Assembly: GCA_018263505.1 (NCBI GenBank)
Contig: JAANXA010000031.1
Coordinates: 1 to 46,845, forward strand
Direction of reading: 5' to 3'
DNA: 46,845 nucleotides
DNA from: Candidatus Nitrosopumilus sp.
GTDB lineage: Archaea > Thermoproteota > Nitrososphaeria > Nitrososphaerales > Nitrosopumilaceae
This document shows, piece by piece, positions 37,484 to 46,845 of this stretch. A program made the position numbers and the translations under genes. The notes below the pieces were generated by a model, which worked only from the letters and a program-made list of their open reading frames with translations, searched no databases and was not told the DNA's origin. Position 1 is the stretch's first letter. Every line of letters starts with the position of its first letter.

Positions 37484-37783
37484 TCAAGAACTTAGTTTTT
37501 CTTTAATTGTTTGAACATACCTTTCATTGTATTTGTTAAACAATTGAATTTTATTTTGTGCTAAAGCCATTGCACCAGGTCTACTATTGATGTGTTTTTC
37601 AGCGATTTTTTGTTGTTCTAAAAGTTCTTCTAAATCTACTTTTGATTTAGATTCTAATTCTTTTTGTAATACTTCTAATTCTTTTTCTAAGAGATTTTTA
37701 GTATCAGGATTTTCAGGAGGATCAGCTCCAATTATTGTTCGAGTCATTATATTTCCAAATACTTTTTTTTCTAATTCAGTCAA
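37484..37783 (-). CDS. Conserved hypothetical helical protein
   Basis: 99 aa; Lys/Glu/Leu-rich, no recognised domain. Confidence 0.55.
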   Translation of the reverse strand: MTELEKKVFGNIMTRTIIGADPPENPDTKNLLEKELEVLQKELESKSKVDLEELLEQQKIAEKHINSRPGAMALAQNKIQLFNKYNERYVQTIKEKLSS

Positions 37784-37890
37784 TAATTAAAGAGTAAAAT
37801 TAGTTGTATAAATTTAATTTCATTTGATATATGAAAAATGAGTGCAGTGCAATCAAACGTTTTATCTTTAGAATATTAAATTGATCTCTA

Positions 37891-38112
37891 ATGACTTATT
37901 GTATAGGTAGATGTAAAAATTACAAAGCTGTCAAACCTACTGAAATTGGAAGATATGCTGCAGGACAAAAAAGGTGTAATTTTTGTGAAGTGTTTGTAGA
38001 TTTTGAAGGAATCTCTTGTCCTTGTTGTAATAGACAATTAAGGTGTCTTCCAAGAAGTAGAAAAGGAAAAGAAAAGTATCAAGCTCAAATAATTAGATAT
38101 TCACGAAATTAG
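37891..38112 (+). CDS. Small zinc-finger-like protein
   Basis: 73 aa; cysteine pattern CIGRC..CNFC..CPCC..C, basic C-terminus. Confidence 0.65.
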   Translation: MTYCIGRCKNYKAVKPTEIGRYAAGQKRCNFCEVFVDFEGISCPCCNRQLRCLPRSRKGKEKYQAQIIRYSRN

Positions 38113-38195
38113 ATTTTGGGAATTAAATTATTTTGAAATTTATTTTAAATATTTCTTTAAAAATATAAAGATCAAATTTACTAGTTTTTGAATTA

Positions 38196-38429
38196 TTAAG
38201 ATAGTTCTCCCAAAAAATGAACTGTATTATTAATGACGATTACTGTTCTATCTTTTGGTACACGAAACAATTTTTTTGAACCGCTTATTGTTTGTACAAT
38301 AAGTTTTGAAAATGGATCTTTGAGTGATTTGTATAAAACTCCCTTATCAGTAGTCGTTGATTGTGACCAATTGGTTCCCTGAACAAATGAAATTGTTTGG
38401 AATTTTATAACTTGATATGAATATACCAT
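38196..38429 (-). CDS. Hypothetical protein
   Basis: 77 aa ORF immediately downstream of crcB on the same strand. Confidence 0.5.
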   Translation of the reverse strand: MVYSYQVIKFQTISFVQGTNWSQSTTTDKGVLYKSLKDPFSKLIVQTISGSKKLFRVPKDRTVIVINNTVHFLGELS

Positions 38430-38434
38430 TCTAT

Positions 38435-38815
38435 TTAATTAGAAATAATTGCACTCATTAATGATTTTCCACCTATTAATCCAATAATGGATAACCCAAT
38501 ATTTGCAATAATATTTACCACAAGTGCTCCATAATGATTATTTTCAAGAAGATTACTAGAATCCAATGCAAATGATGACATTGTAGTTAAGGAACCACAA
38601 AATCCAACTGCTGCAAATAATGAATATCTTCCATCAAGATGCCATTGTTCTGATAAAATTACAAATGCACCTAGAATAAATGCCCCAATTACATTAACTA
38701 TCAATACATTGACTGGTAAAGTATTGAAAAGTAATGGAGATTCAGTAACCTTGTATCTTAGAAATGCTCCTAAAACAGAACCTGCAGCAAGGAAAATAAA
38801 TTCTAGACCTTTCAT
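38435..38815 (-). CDS. crcB: CrcB/Fluc-type fluoride channel
   Basis: 126 aa, 4 TM; GSVLGAFLRYKV, PVNVLIVNVIGAFILGAFV, AAVGFCGSLTTMSSFALDSSNLLENN. Confidence 0.9.
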   Translation of the reverse strand: MKGLEFIFLAAGSVLGAFLRYKVTESPLLFNTLPVNVLIVNVIGAFILGAFVILSEQWHLDGRYSLFAAVGFCGSLTTMSSFALDSSNLLENNHYGALVVNIIANIGLSIIGLIGGKSLMSAIISN

Positions 38816-38941
38816 TTGTATTATTTCTACAAACTAACATTATTAGTGCTATTAACATGATAAATTTGATTTGTTCCTATCAATTACTAATAATAAATTT
38901 GAATCTACAGTTTTTATAACCTCAATATTTTTTCAGATTAA

Positions 38942-39133
38942 ATGACGTTAAAGTTAAGATGCGAAGATTATGGATTTGAGTGTGAATTCATTTTAGATGA
39001 AGAAAAAAGTGTAGGACAACTTGAAAAATTGAGAAATCATTTTGAGGAAGAACATGGAATAGATTATTCAATTGAGGCAGTTACTCAAATGATTACAAAT
39101 AAAGGTCATTCTTTAGAATCGATTAGAAAATAA
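38942..39133 (+). CDS. DUF1059-like small protein
   Basis: 63 aa; LRCEDYGFECEFILDEEKSVGQLEKLRNHFEEEHGIDY. Confidence 0.7.
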   Translation: MTLKLRCEDYGFECEFILDEEKSVGQLEKLRNHFEEEHGIDYSIEAVTQMITNKGHSLESIRK

Positions 39134-39183
39134 TTTTTATAAAAATCCTATTTTTGATATTTTTTCAGATTTAAAATATCAAA

Positions 39184-39414
39184 TTATTTATAAAAATCAG
39201 GTTCTTGATCTTTCTTTTGTTTTGGTAGATCTTCCATTACAGCCTGTACAACTTCATTATGATTATATGTTAAATGTCTAAGAAATTTGGCAGATTCATC
39301 TGCTCTAGTTTTTTGATCAGCAAATAACATTTCAGGACTACTTAATTCTGCCATCATTTCATTACAGTCTTGACATGGATTAAAATCAAGGTAGAGTTTC
39401 ATATTTTGTGTCAT
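39184..39414 (-). CDS. Hypothetical protein with CxxC
   Basis: 76 aa; FNPCQDCNEMMAELSSPEMLFADQKTRADESAKFLRHLTYNH. Confidence 0.55.
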   Translation of the reverse strand: MTQNMKLYLDFNPCQDCNEMMAELSSPEMLFADQKTRADESAKFLRHLTYNHNEVVQAVMEDLPKQKKDQEPDFYK

Positions 39415-39436
39415 CTCTTTTACTATTTAGACCATG

Positions 39437-41575
39437 TCATGGATTATGTATGATAGATGCCTCTTTTTTTCGAGGTTTCACCTTATCAATTGCATCAATT
39501 AGATCTTGTTGTGAAATTTTTATCTCTTTTAGATTTTGAGATGTTCCACCAACATATCTCTTCAAAGCTGTAATTGCAGCTCTATTTGCAATTGCACCAA
39601 TTTCTGCACCACTAAAACCATCAGTCATCTCTACTAATTTTACAAAATTTACATTACTTTCAAGTGGTTTCTTTTTTGTGTGAATTTTAAAGATGTGTTG
39701 TCTTCCTTTGGAATCAGGATTTGATACTTCGATAATTCTATCAAATCTTCCTGGTCTTAGTAATGCATCATCTACTATATCTAATCGGTTTGTTGCACCA
39801 ATTATCAATACGTTATGCAATTCTTCAAGTCCATCTATTTCAGTTAGAATTTGTGACACCACACTTTCTGTAACATGTGAATCAGAACCCCCACTTCCTC
39901 TTCTAGGAACAAGTGCATCAACTTCATCTAGGAATATTATACATGGTGCTGCTTGTCTTGCTTTTCTGAAAATTTCTCTTACACCTTTCTCAGATTCACC
40001 TACCCATTTTGAAAGTAATTCTGGTCCCTTAATACTAATGAAATTGGATTCTGTCATTTTTGCAAGTGCTTTTGCAATCAATGTTTTACCAGTTCCAGGT
40101 GGACCATGAAGTAAAATTCCTTTTGGTGTTTGGACATCAACATAATCAAATGCCTCTTTATGTTTAATTGGCCATTCAACTGCTTCACGAAGTTCTTCTT
40201 TTAATTCATCAAGTCCACCAATATCATCCCATGTTATTTCCGGAATTTGTACTTGAACTTCTCGTAATGCACTAGGTCTAACTTCTTTTAATGCATCTCT
40301 AAAATCTTCACTTGTGATTTGGATTTTTTGGAGAATCTCTGAAGAGATCTTTTCTTCATCAAGATCAATCTCTGGAAGAATTCTACGAAGAGATCTCATG
40401 GCTGCTTCTTTAGCTAATACTTCTAAATCAGCTCCTACAAATCCATGTGTTGTTTTTGAGATTTGTTTAAGATCTACTTTTTTATCAATTGGCATTCCAC
40501 GTGTGTGAATTGAAAGAATATCTAATCTTCCTTCATCATCAGGAATTCCAATTTCAATTTCTCTATCAAATCTACCAGGTCTTCGAAGTGCAGGATCAAT
40601 TGAATCAGGTCTATTAGTTGCTGCAATTACAACAACTTTTCCTCTAGATTTCATTCCATCCATCAATGTTAATAGTTGAGAGACTATTCTTTTTTCTACT
40701 TCACCTGAAACCTCATCTCTTTTTGGAGCAATAGAATCTATTTCGTCAATGAAGATTATACTTGGAGAATTTTCTTCAGCTTGTGTAAAAATTTCTCTTA
40801 TTCTTTCTTCACTTTCTCCATAATGTTTTCCCATAATTTCAGGACCACTAAGTGAGATGAAATTAGCATTAGTTTCACCTGCAACAGCTTTTGCAAGTAA
40901 TGTTTTACCTGTTCCTGGAGGACCATACAGTAAGACACCTTTAGGTGCATCTACACCTATTTTATCAAATAATTCTGGATGTCTCATTGGTAATTCAACC
41001 ATTTCACGAATTTTTTGAACTTCATTTTTGAGACCTCCTAATTCATCATATGTGATTCGTGGTACAGTAGAATCAATTGCTTTTGTCAAAGAGCCAAGTT
41101 TGAATACTGTATTTTCAGTTACAATTACTGGTCTTGATGGTTTTGTATTTGTAATAACAAATTGAACTTTGCTTCCCATCTGTGTATTTAGTGAAATTGA
41201 ATCACCAGTTGTAAATACATGATTTAGATAGTTGTAAATCATGTATTCTTGTAATCCTTCAGCTGCAATTTTTTCAGTTGGAGATAATGTAATTTGTTCA
41301 GCATTTACTGCTTCAACTGATTTAATAGATATTTTATCACCTATTCCTGCACCTATATTTTGTCTAGTAATACCATCTATTTTGATAACTCCTGATCCAT
41401 ATTCTTCAGGATTTCCAGGCCAAAGTTTTACATGTGTTTTTTTGTTATAAGTCAATTCTAAAATTTGACCACTATTCCATTTTTGATCCTCAATTATTTT
41501 AGGATCAATTATAGCTCTCCCTTTTCCAACATGTTGTTGCGGAACTTCATCTATTTTTGAAATAATTTTATTCAT
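39437..41575 (-). CDS. cdc48: Cdc48/VCP-like tandem AAA+ ATPase
   Basis: 712 aa; N-domain, two AAA modules with [17 protein letters not shown] / [16 protein letters not shown] Walker [13 protein letters not shown] / [13 protein letters not shown] Walker B. Confidence 0.95.
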   Translation of the reverse strand: MNKIISKIDEVPQQHVGKGRAIIDPKIIEDQKWNSGQILELTYNKKTHVKLWPGNPEEYGSGVIKIDGITRQNIGAGIGDKISIKSVEAVNAEQITLSPTEKIAAEGLQEYMIYNYLNHVFTTGDSISLNTQMGSKVQFVITNTKPSRPVIVTENTVFKLGSLTKAIDSTVPRITYDELGGLKNEVQKIREMVELPMRHPELFDKIGVDAPKGVLLYGPPGTGKTLLAKAVAGETNANFISLSGPEIMGKHYGESEERIREIFTQAEENSPSIIFIDEIDSIAPKRDEVSGEVEKRIVSQLLTLMDGMKSRGKVVVIAATNRPDSIDPALRRPGRFDREIEIGIPDDEGRLDILSIHTRGMPIDKKVDLKQISKTTHGFVGADLEVLAKEAAMRSLRRILPEIDLDEEKISSEILQKIQITSEDFRDALKEVRPSALREVQVQIPEITWDDIGGLDELKEELREAVEWPIKHKEAFDYVDVQTPKGILLHGPPGTGKTLIAKALAKMTESNFISIKGPELLSKWVGESEKGVREIFRKARQAAPCIIFLDEVDALVPRRGSGGSDSHVTESVVSQILTEIDGLEELHNVLIIGATNRLDIVDDALLRPGRFDRIIEVSNPDSKGRQHIFKIHTKKKPLESNVNFVKLVEMTDGFSGAEIGAIANRAAITALKRYVGGTSQNLKEIKISQQDLIDAIDKVKPRKKEASIIHNP

Positions 41576-41602
41576 ATTATTGCCTCAAAAAAAATGAGGG
41601 GT

Positions 41603-42103
41603 TTATTCAACCTCCACCTTTTTACCAGTCTGTTTTTCTACAACAAGTTTGAAAACAAGTTGTAAAATTCCATTTTTGTAAGTAGCTTTTGCAGAGTTCT
41701 CATCAACTTTATGTTTTAATGGAACTTTTGTATGATATTTTTTTTCACTATGTTCTGCAGAAATATCTACTGTGTTTTTGTCAACTAAAATTTTGACATC
41801 AGTTTTTTCAACTCCTGGCATTTCAGCTATGAGTTTTACTACCTTTTCTTTTTCATCAACAATTGTATCAACAATTGCTTCTCTTGTATCAGAAACAGAA
41901 AGACGTTCTGGCTTTACGTTTCCATATTCCTGTACAGAAGGTTTTCCATCTGGTCCAACAGTCATTGTACAACCATAAAAAAGTGGACTAGAATTGGAAT
42001 TGCCTTTGAATCCTTCAAAAACATCATCTACATCAAAAAAAGATCCAGACATTTTTTTGAGGATTCTATCAATTTCACTATCAAAGAACATTGTCATATT
42101 CAT
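41603..42103 (-). CDS. Hsp20/alpha-crystallin small heat shock protein
   Basis: 166 aa; VVKLIAEMPGVEKTDVKILVDKNTVDISAEHSEKKYHTKVPLKHKVDENSAKATYKNGILQLVFKL. Confidence 0.9.
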   Translation of the reverse strand: MNMTMFFDSEIDRILKKMSGSFFDVDDVFEGFKGNSNSSPLFYGCTMTVGPDGKPSVQEYGNVKPERLSVSDTREAIVDTIVDEKEKVVKLIAEMPGVEKTDVKILVDKNTVDISAEHSEKKYHTKVPLKHKVDENSAKATYKNGILQLVFKLVVEKQTGKKVEVE

Positions 42104-42110
42104 CTATCTA

Positions 42111-42166
42111 ATGTAATATCTATTACATAATATAAATATTATGGGTCAATGTATTATTTATTACAT
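42111..42166. promoter_or_regulatory. Two near-identical 18-bp palindrome-like operator boxes between hsp20 and the divergent 42202 gene
   Basis: ATGTAATATCTATTACAT (42111..42128, perfect 8-bp arms) and ATGTATTATTTATTACAT (42149..42166, 16/18 identical), spaced 38 bp. Confidence 0.55.
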
Positions 42167-42201
42167 AATACTATTATAACTGACAATTTTTAATAAATTT
42201 T

Positions 42202-42867
42202 ATGAGAGTTTCTAGTATGTCAGTTCCAGAAGTTGTAAGAGAACTCATCACAAGAAATCGTTCAGTTTATGATTGCATGAAAATGGATTTGATAAACTAT
42301 ACAGCATTAGCAGTAAAAATTCAACCAGAGATTGAAAAAATTTTAGGGAATTCTGTAAATCTTAATACGATTGTAGTTGCAATCAAACGATTTGCAGATA
42401 CATTTGAAAATAAAGGAGAGGTAAAAGAAGAATCAGTTTTAAAAAATGCTCGATTAGCTTTAACTGATGGAATAATGGATATCAAATTTTCAATAAAAGA
42501 TTCAAATGGATTAGATCCAATAACGATTTTTGATGAATTTTCTAAAATAGGAAATAATTATGAATTTTTTAGAGTTTCTGATTCTTTTAGATTTCTTGCT
42601 GAGGATATGGATGATGTTAGACAAATTTTCAACAATATATCAAATAGAAAAAATATGTTCAATACAGGTCTTGCAAAAATTAAAATTTCAATACCTGAAT
42701 CCCAAAATCAATCAGATGTTGTCTCATATGTTGCTGAAGTACTACATGTTAATGGTATTGAATTAGTTAATGCATTTTTCAGTCAAGACAATATTGTAAT
42801 TATTTTAAACGAAAGAGATGCATCTAGAGCATATGAAATTTTACACTCAGATATTTTAAGAAATTAA
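42202..42867 (+). CDS. ACT-domain-like regulatory protein, function unknown
   Basis: 221 aa; C-terminal AKIKISIPESQNQSDVVSYVAEVLHVNGIELVNAFFSQDNIVIILNERDASRAYEIL resembles ACT fold. Confidence 0.6.
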   Translation: MRVSSMSVPEVVRELITRNRSVYDCMKMDLINYTALAVKIQPEIEKILGNSVNLNTIVVAIKRFADTFENKGEVKEESVLKNARLALTDGIMDIKFSIKDSNGLDPITIFDEFSKIGNNYEFFRVSDSFRFLAEDMDDVRQIFNNISNRKNMFNTGLAKIKISIPESQNQSDVVSYVAEVLHVNGIELVNAFFSQDNIVIILNERDASRAYEILHSDILRN

Positions 42868-42925
42868 GATTTTAGGAAATTATTAGTATATAGCATATAT
42901 TTATCACATTTATGAGAAAATATAG

Positions 42926-44284
42926 TTGGCAAGAAACAAGAAAAAAATTGTAATTTTAGGAGGAGGGTTTGCAGGAGTAGAATGTGCAAGACAATTGGAA
43001 TCAGAATTTGGTGATGATTCTGAAGTGGAATTAGTTATGGTAAGTGAAGATAATTTTTTGTTATTTACTCCAATGTTACCACAAGTGGCATCTGGAATGA
43101 TTGAAACTAGACATATTGTTTTGCCAATTAGAACTATTTGTCAAAAAACAAAATTTTATGAAGGTAGAATCAAAAATATTGATCCTTATGGAAAATTAGT
43201 TACTTTATGGGGAACAGGAGATAAAAGAAGTATTTCTATTCATTATGATTTTCTTGTTGTAGCACTTGGCAGTGAAACAAACTTCTTTGGAATGGCAGAT
43301 GTTGAAAAAAATGCATACACAATGAAAACACTCAACGATGCAGTTGTTTTAAGAAATAGAGTAATTGACATGCTTGAGCAAGCAGAAAATGAGACAAATC
43401 CAATTCTTCGAAAAAGTTTTCTTAATTTTGTTGTAGCAGGAGGAGGGTTTGCAGGAATTGAGACTGCAGGAGAATTAATGGATCTTCTTTTAGATGCACG
43501 AAAACATTATCCTACAATTCATAAAGAAGATCTAAAAGTTGTTGTGATTGAAGCATTACCCATGATTCTTCCTGGTTTTAATGAAAAACTAGCAGAATTT
43601 GCAAAAGAAAAAATGAAAGAAAAAGGAATTGAAATTAAATTAAAAACTGCAATAACTAGTTTTGACGGAAATGAAGTTACAACAAAAACTTTAGATCAAA
43701 ACCCAAAAGATCCAATTGATGAATCTATGACTAATGCAATCAGAACTAAAACTTTGATTTGGACTGCAGGAATTACTCCAGTAAATACAATCAAAAGATC
43801 AATGTTCAAAACTGACAAAGGAAAAGTTATGATTAATGATTTTTTGGAAGTTCCAGGTTTTCCAGGAGTTTTTGCAATAGGAGATTGTGCATTATTTTTA
43901 AATCCTGAAACAAAAAGACCTTTTCCTCCAACTGCACAAATTGCTGAAGCACAAGCAAAAACAGCTGCAAAAAACTTGAAAGCAACAATCAAAAATTTAG
44001 AAAAAGAATCATTTGAATATCATTCAAAGGGTCAAATGGCAATCATTGGAAAAAGATCTGGCATTGCCACATTTTTGGGCATGAATATTTCTGGATTTTG
44101 GGCATGGTTAATTTGGAGAAATATCTATCTCTCCAAAATTCCAACTCTTGATAAAAGAGTTAGAGTATTTCTAGATTGGACAATTGATCTGTTTTTTGAT
44201 AGAGATATTTCTAGATTAAAGATGATGAAGCGTGAAGAGAAGAAAGAATACAAAGTACTTGATGAAGTAGATGATGTTTGGTAA
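42926..44284 (+). CDS. Type II NADH dehydrogenase-like FAD/NAD-dependent oxidoreductase
   Basis: 452 aa, TTG start; KIVILGGGFAGVECARQLE, FLLFTPMLPQVASGMIETRHIVLPIR, FVVAGGGFAGIETAGEL, FAIGDCALF. Confidence 0.9.
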   Translation: MARNKKKIVILGGGFAGVECARQLESEFGDDSEVELVMVSEDNFLLFTPMLPQVASGMIETRHIVLPIRTICQKTKFYEGRIKNIDPYGKLVTLWGTGDKRSISIHYDFLVVALGSETNFFGMADVEKNAYTMKTLNDAVVLRNRVIDMLEQAENETNPILRKSFLNFVVAGGGFAGIETAGELMDLLLDARKHYPTIHKEDLKVVVIEALPMILPGFNEKLAEFAKEKMKEKGIEIKLKTAITSFDGNEVTTKTLDQNPKDPIDESMTNAIRTKTLIWTAGITPVNTIKRSMFKTDKGKVMINDFLEVPGFPGVFAIGDCALFLNPETKRPFPPTAQIAEAQAKTAAKNLKATIKNLEKESFEYHSKGQMAIIGKRSGIATFLGMNISGFWAWLIWRNIYLSKIPTLDKRVRVFLDWTIDLFFDRDISRLKMMKREEKKEYKVLDEVDDVW

Positions 44285-44288
44285 AAAA

Positions 44289-45107
44289 TTATCTTCTTTT
44301 CTTAATCCCAACAACTACAGTTATGGGAACTCCAAGATACATTCCCAAGTTTAGTAAGATTACACCAATACCTAATGATACCACTTCAGAATCAGATTCA
44401 GCATAAGACATTATTGATAAAGTTGAGATCATTGGAGTGATAGCTAGTTTTACTGCTTCTCTAAATACAGGATTTTCTCTTTCATAATCAGCTATAATTG
44501 GTGAGAATGAATAGTACACGTCATTAAACGAATTGACAAATGATTTTCCAGATTCTGTATTTAGTAGTTGGTTGTCTCTGATTTCTCTTAACTGTTGGAC
44601 CTGGGTTGCCATTTCAGAACCATATGTTGCAGTAGCTATGAGGCAACCACCACCGTTGTCTTGTGGTGATTCAGTTGTTGTTTCTTGTGTTTCAAAAATA
44701 TTGTCTACACCAAATAATACATCAGTTCCGACAATATCGATTTTATTATTTCCAATTCCATTGAAAGTTAATGTGACAAAAGAGATAGTGTCATTTGATT
44801 TTACTGTTTGAATTGATTCTAAATCATTGATAAAAAATGTAAAATTTCCGCTTAACAGTTCATTTGGGATTATTAATTCACCTAAATTATTTTCCAGTCC
44901 ACTATATACAAAAAGAGTTAATCGTTTCTCATCTTTATTAAACTCGTGATCTTCCACATCAAAGTTTGAAGTAGTTACCACTTCAAATGTATGCCCAATC
45001 ACTTCAATATCTAAACGCTTTACAAGACCAGTTGAATCAGACAATTGGCCAAACGCAGGTGAAATAATTAGAACAAGTAATAAAGAAACAAGTAAAATAA
45101 TTTTCAA
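44289..45107 (-). CDS. Secreted protein with C-terminal CFI-box-like domain and TM anchor
   Basis: 272 aa; signal peptide, GGGCLIATATYGSEMATQVQQLREIRDNQLLNTESGKSFVNSFNDVYYSFSPIIADYERENPVFREAVK. Confidence 0.7.
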   Translation of the reverse strand: MKIILLVSLLLVLIISPAFGQLSDSTGLVKRLDIEVIGHTFEVVTTSNFDVEDHEFNKDEKRLTLFVYSGLENNLGELIIPNELLSGNFTFFINDLESIQTVKSNDTISFVTLTFNGIGNNKIDIVGTDVLFGVDNIFETQETTTESPQDNGGGCLIATATYGSEMATQVQQLREIRDNQLLNTESGKSFVNSFNDVYYSFSPIIADYERENPVFREAVKLAITPMISTLSIMSYAESDSEVVSLGIGVILLNLGMYLGVPITVVVGIKKRR

Positions 45108-45109
45108 TT

Positions 45110-45574
45110 TTATGCAGTTTGTGAAATTCTACGATTTAATTCTGAATCTTGTGCAATACGTGGATGATCAGGATCTGCCAAAATGACTTCAAACCAATAA
45201 TGTTTTCCATCTTTATAGACAAAGTAAGAACCTAATAATTTCATATTTGGATATCTTTCAAGAACTCTTCGATTTGCAACAGTTTTCATGCTATCATCGG
45301 CTTTAATTCTAGTTACACCAAGATGTTTTGGCCTTCTACCACCAGTAGGTCTTTGTTTTCGCATACCACCAGTTCCAACTCTCATTCTAACCACAATGAT
45401 GCCTTGTTTTGCTTTGTAACCTAGTCTTCTAGCCCTTTGTAATCTACTAGGCTTGTCAATTCGTGTTATTGCGTTTTGTTTACGCCAGCCAACTACACGA
45501 TCACGTAAATCGGGGGAATTTTCTTTCCAAAGTCTGATCCATATTTTGTCTTGATTACTAGGCATATCGGGCAT
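45110..45574 (-). CDS. rpl15e: Ribosomal protein L15e
   Basis: 154 aa; RVVGWRKQNAITRIDKPSRLQRARRLGYKAKQGIIVVRMRVGTGGMRKQRPTGGRRPKHLGV. Confidence 0.95.
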   Translation of the reverse strand: MPDMPSNQDKIWIRLWKENSPDLRDRVVGWRKQNAITRIDKPSRLQRARRLGYKAKQGIIVVRMRVGTGGMRKQRPTGGRRPKHLGVTRIKADDSMKTVANRRVLERYPNMKLLGSYFVYKDGKHYWFEVILADPDHPRIAQDSELNRRISQTA

Positions 45575-45624
45575 AACAAAATCCCCTTTAATAACTGTAA
45601 ATCAAAAAACATGCCTGAGCAATG

Positions 45625-45705
45625 TTAAACAGTAAAAATTGCTTTGAGAGTGGTTTCACACTCCACACACTCAAAGTTTGTCTCCGCAGAAAACTTGACA
45701 ATCAT
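45625..45705 (-). CDS. Candidate 26-aa CxxC microprotein upstream of rpl15e (not in ORF track)
   Basis: Minus-strand ATG ATT GTC AAG TTT TCT GCG GAG ACA AAC TTT GAG TGT GTG GAG TGT GAA ACC ACT CTC AAA GCA ATT TTT ACT GTT TAA = MIVKFSAETNFECVECETTLKAIFTV*; ATG preceded by a TATA-like tttttaac. Confidence 0.5.
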   Translation of the reverse strand: MIVKFSAETNFECVECETTLKAIFTV

Positions 45706-45779
45706 AATAGTTCCAAGTGGTTAAAAAGGATTTCTAGAAATAATTTGAGATTTTTATGTAGTGTTTTTTATAAAAATTT

Positions 45780-46436
45780 ATGAGAAAAAATATTTTCCTA
45801 ATTACCGTTTTGTTAACAACAAGTTTTACGTTTTTCCCAACAGTGTATGCTGAACCATCAGTTACAATAACTATGGAAAAAACAACTTATACTTATTGCG
45901 AGAGGTTATTCTACATCATCGAAGTTTCAGAAGTTACAGGAGAGCCTGCAGTTATTCACATCAGAGATGAAACAGGAAAAGGAAGTAGTGCAATTCCAAT
46001 TGAAATAAAAAATTTAGTTAATCCAGTTCCATCATTAATGGCATTTGAAAAAGAAGTATTTCAATTAGGGAAGTATTTTGTAGATGTTAAATATGCAGAT
46101 TCAGAATTTACTGCAGAGTTTGAGCTAGTAGATTCAGAAAATATTTGTATTCCAGCTACGATTTCAAAATTTTTAGTGGAATGGTTAACAGACAATATAT
46201 CAGACGGATATCTTATTGATGCATTTCAAAAATATGTAGATCCAAGACTTATCTCTATTCCATTTGAAATTAATGGTGAAAATATTCATCAAATTAGCAT
46301 TCCACAATGGGTGAAAAATGTAGCATATTGGTGGATTCAAGGAGGAATTTCAGATAATGAATTTGCACAAATTATCAATTATTTAGCAGATGAAAACATC
46401 ATATCACCAGACATAAAAAATATGAATGAGATATGA
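45780..46436 (+). CDS. Secreted protein of thaumarchaeal type with C-terminal WVKN..WW motif domain
   Basis: 218 aa; signal peptide FLITVLLTTSFTFFPTVYAEP; C-terminal IPQWVKNVAYWWIQGGISDNEFAQIINYLADENII. Confidence 0.7.
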   Translation: MRKNIFLITVLLTTSFTFFPTVYAEPSVTITMEKTTYTYCERLFYIIEVSEVTGEPAVIHIRDETGKGSSAIPIEIKNLVNPVPSLMAFEKEVFQLGKYFVDVKYADSEFTAEFELVDSENICIPATISKFLVEWLTDNISDGYLIDAFQKYVDPRLISIPFEINGENIHQISIPQWVKNVAYWWIQGGISDNEFAQIINYLADENIISPDIKNMNEI

Positions 46437-46845
46437 ACAGACATTCTATTATTTCACTAATTGCAATCATCATAATAATAATTCCAATTGCATATTCTGT
46501 ATCAAGTGTTGTTGGGGCACAACAATTAGAATACAGATGGGATAGTCCCGGTGAGTTTTCATTCTTTGCAATGTTAAATGGTGGAGAGATGGAATTTTGT
46601 AACACAATACCATTTTGGATGAATTTTCAGAAATTTGAAGTGAAATCATTTTACCAATCAGAACATTTAGGTTCATTTACAATAAATCCAACAATTATCT
46701 ATCCATATTCTTCAACAATTGAAGAAGGAAAATTCAAATCTGAAGAAATGGCAGAGACTCAACATATTTTCATGACATTTGATTTTGAATTTAATGGAGG
46801 AACAGTTAGACTTGATCCAAATCAATTCATTATCAAAATTAATAC
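46433..46845 (+). CDS. Secreted/membrane-anchored hypothetical protein, truncated by window end
   Basis: ATG overlaps the previous stop (ATGA); translation MNRHSIISLIAIIIIIIPIAYSVSSVVGAQQLEYRWDSPGEFSFFAMLNGGEMEFCNTIPFWMNFQ... open to window end. Confidence 0.65.
   Translation, partial: MNRHSIISLIAIIIIIIPIAYSVSSVVGAQQLEYRWDSPGEFSFFAMLNGGEMEFCNTIPFWMNFQKFEVKSFYQSEHLGSFTINPTIIYPYSSTIEEGKFKSEEMAETQHIFMTFDFEFNGGTVRLDPNQFIIKIN

Noticed and set aside
41603-42103. Unusual extended N-terminus of Hsp20 as a novel domain
   Set aside because: N-terminal extensions vary widely among small heat shock proteins; no recognisable extra motif.

Overview
This AT-rich, gene-dense window looks like the chromosome of an ammonia-oxidising thaumarchaeon (Nitrosopumilus/Nitrosarchaeum-like). 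That placement is inferred from gene content: archaeal primase PriS/PriL, two CdvB (ESCRT-III) paralogs, L15e, Cdc48, aconitase-X type phosphomevalonate dehydratase, RqcH/NEMF, a GPN-loop GTPase, and secreted proteins with CFI-box-like and WVKN..WW-type motifs. Most of the window is housekeeping: DNA repair, cobalamin synthesis, assimilatory sulfate activation and reduction, preQ0 synthesis, and glycosylation or membrane proteins. I see no CRISPR array, rRNA, tRNA, prophage or IS element. Observations most worth a second look: (1) a MurI-like racemase fold in which both catalytic Cys positions read as Ser; (2) a ThiI-like THUMP protein whose PP-loop SGGxDS motif has degenerated; (3) a GC-rich intergenic hairpin (~17 bp stem) that is probably a structured RNA; (4) an unlisted 26-aa CxxC microprotein ORF just upstream of rpl15e; (5) two near-identical 18-bp palindromic operator-like boxes directly upstream of hsp20; (6) a three-gene operon (wHTH, membrane-anchored wHTH, secreted helical protein) preceded by a compact direct-plus-inverted repeat element; (7) mutually exclusive hairpins between queE and folE. 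All calls come from reading the sequence and supplied translations; no searches were run.
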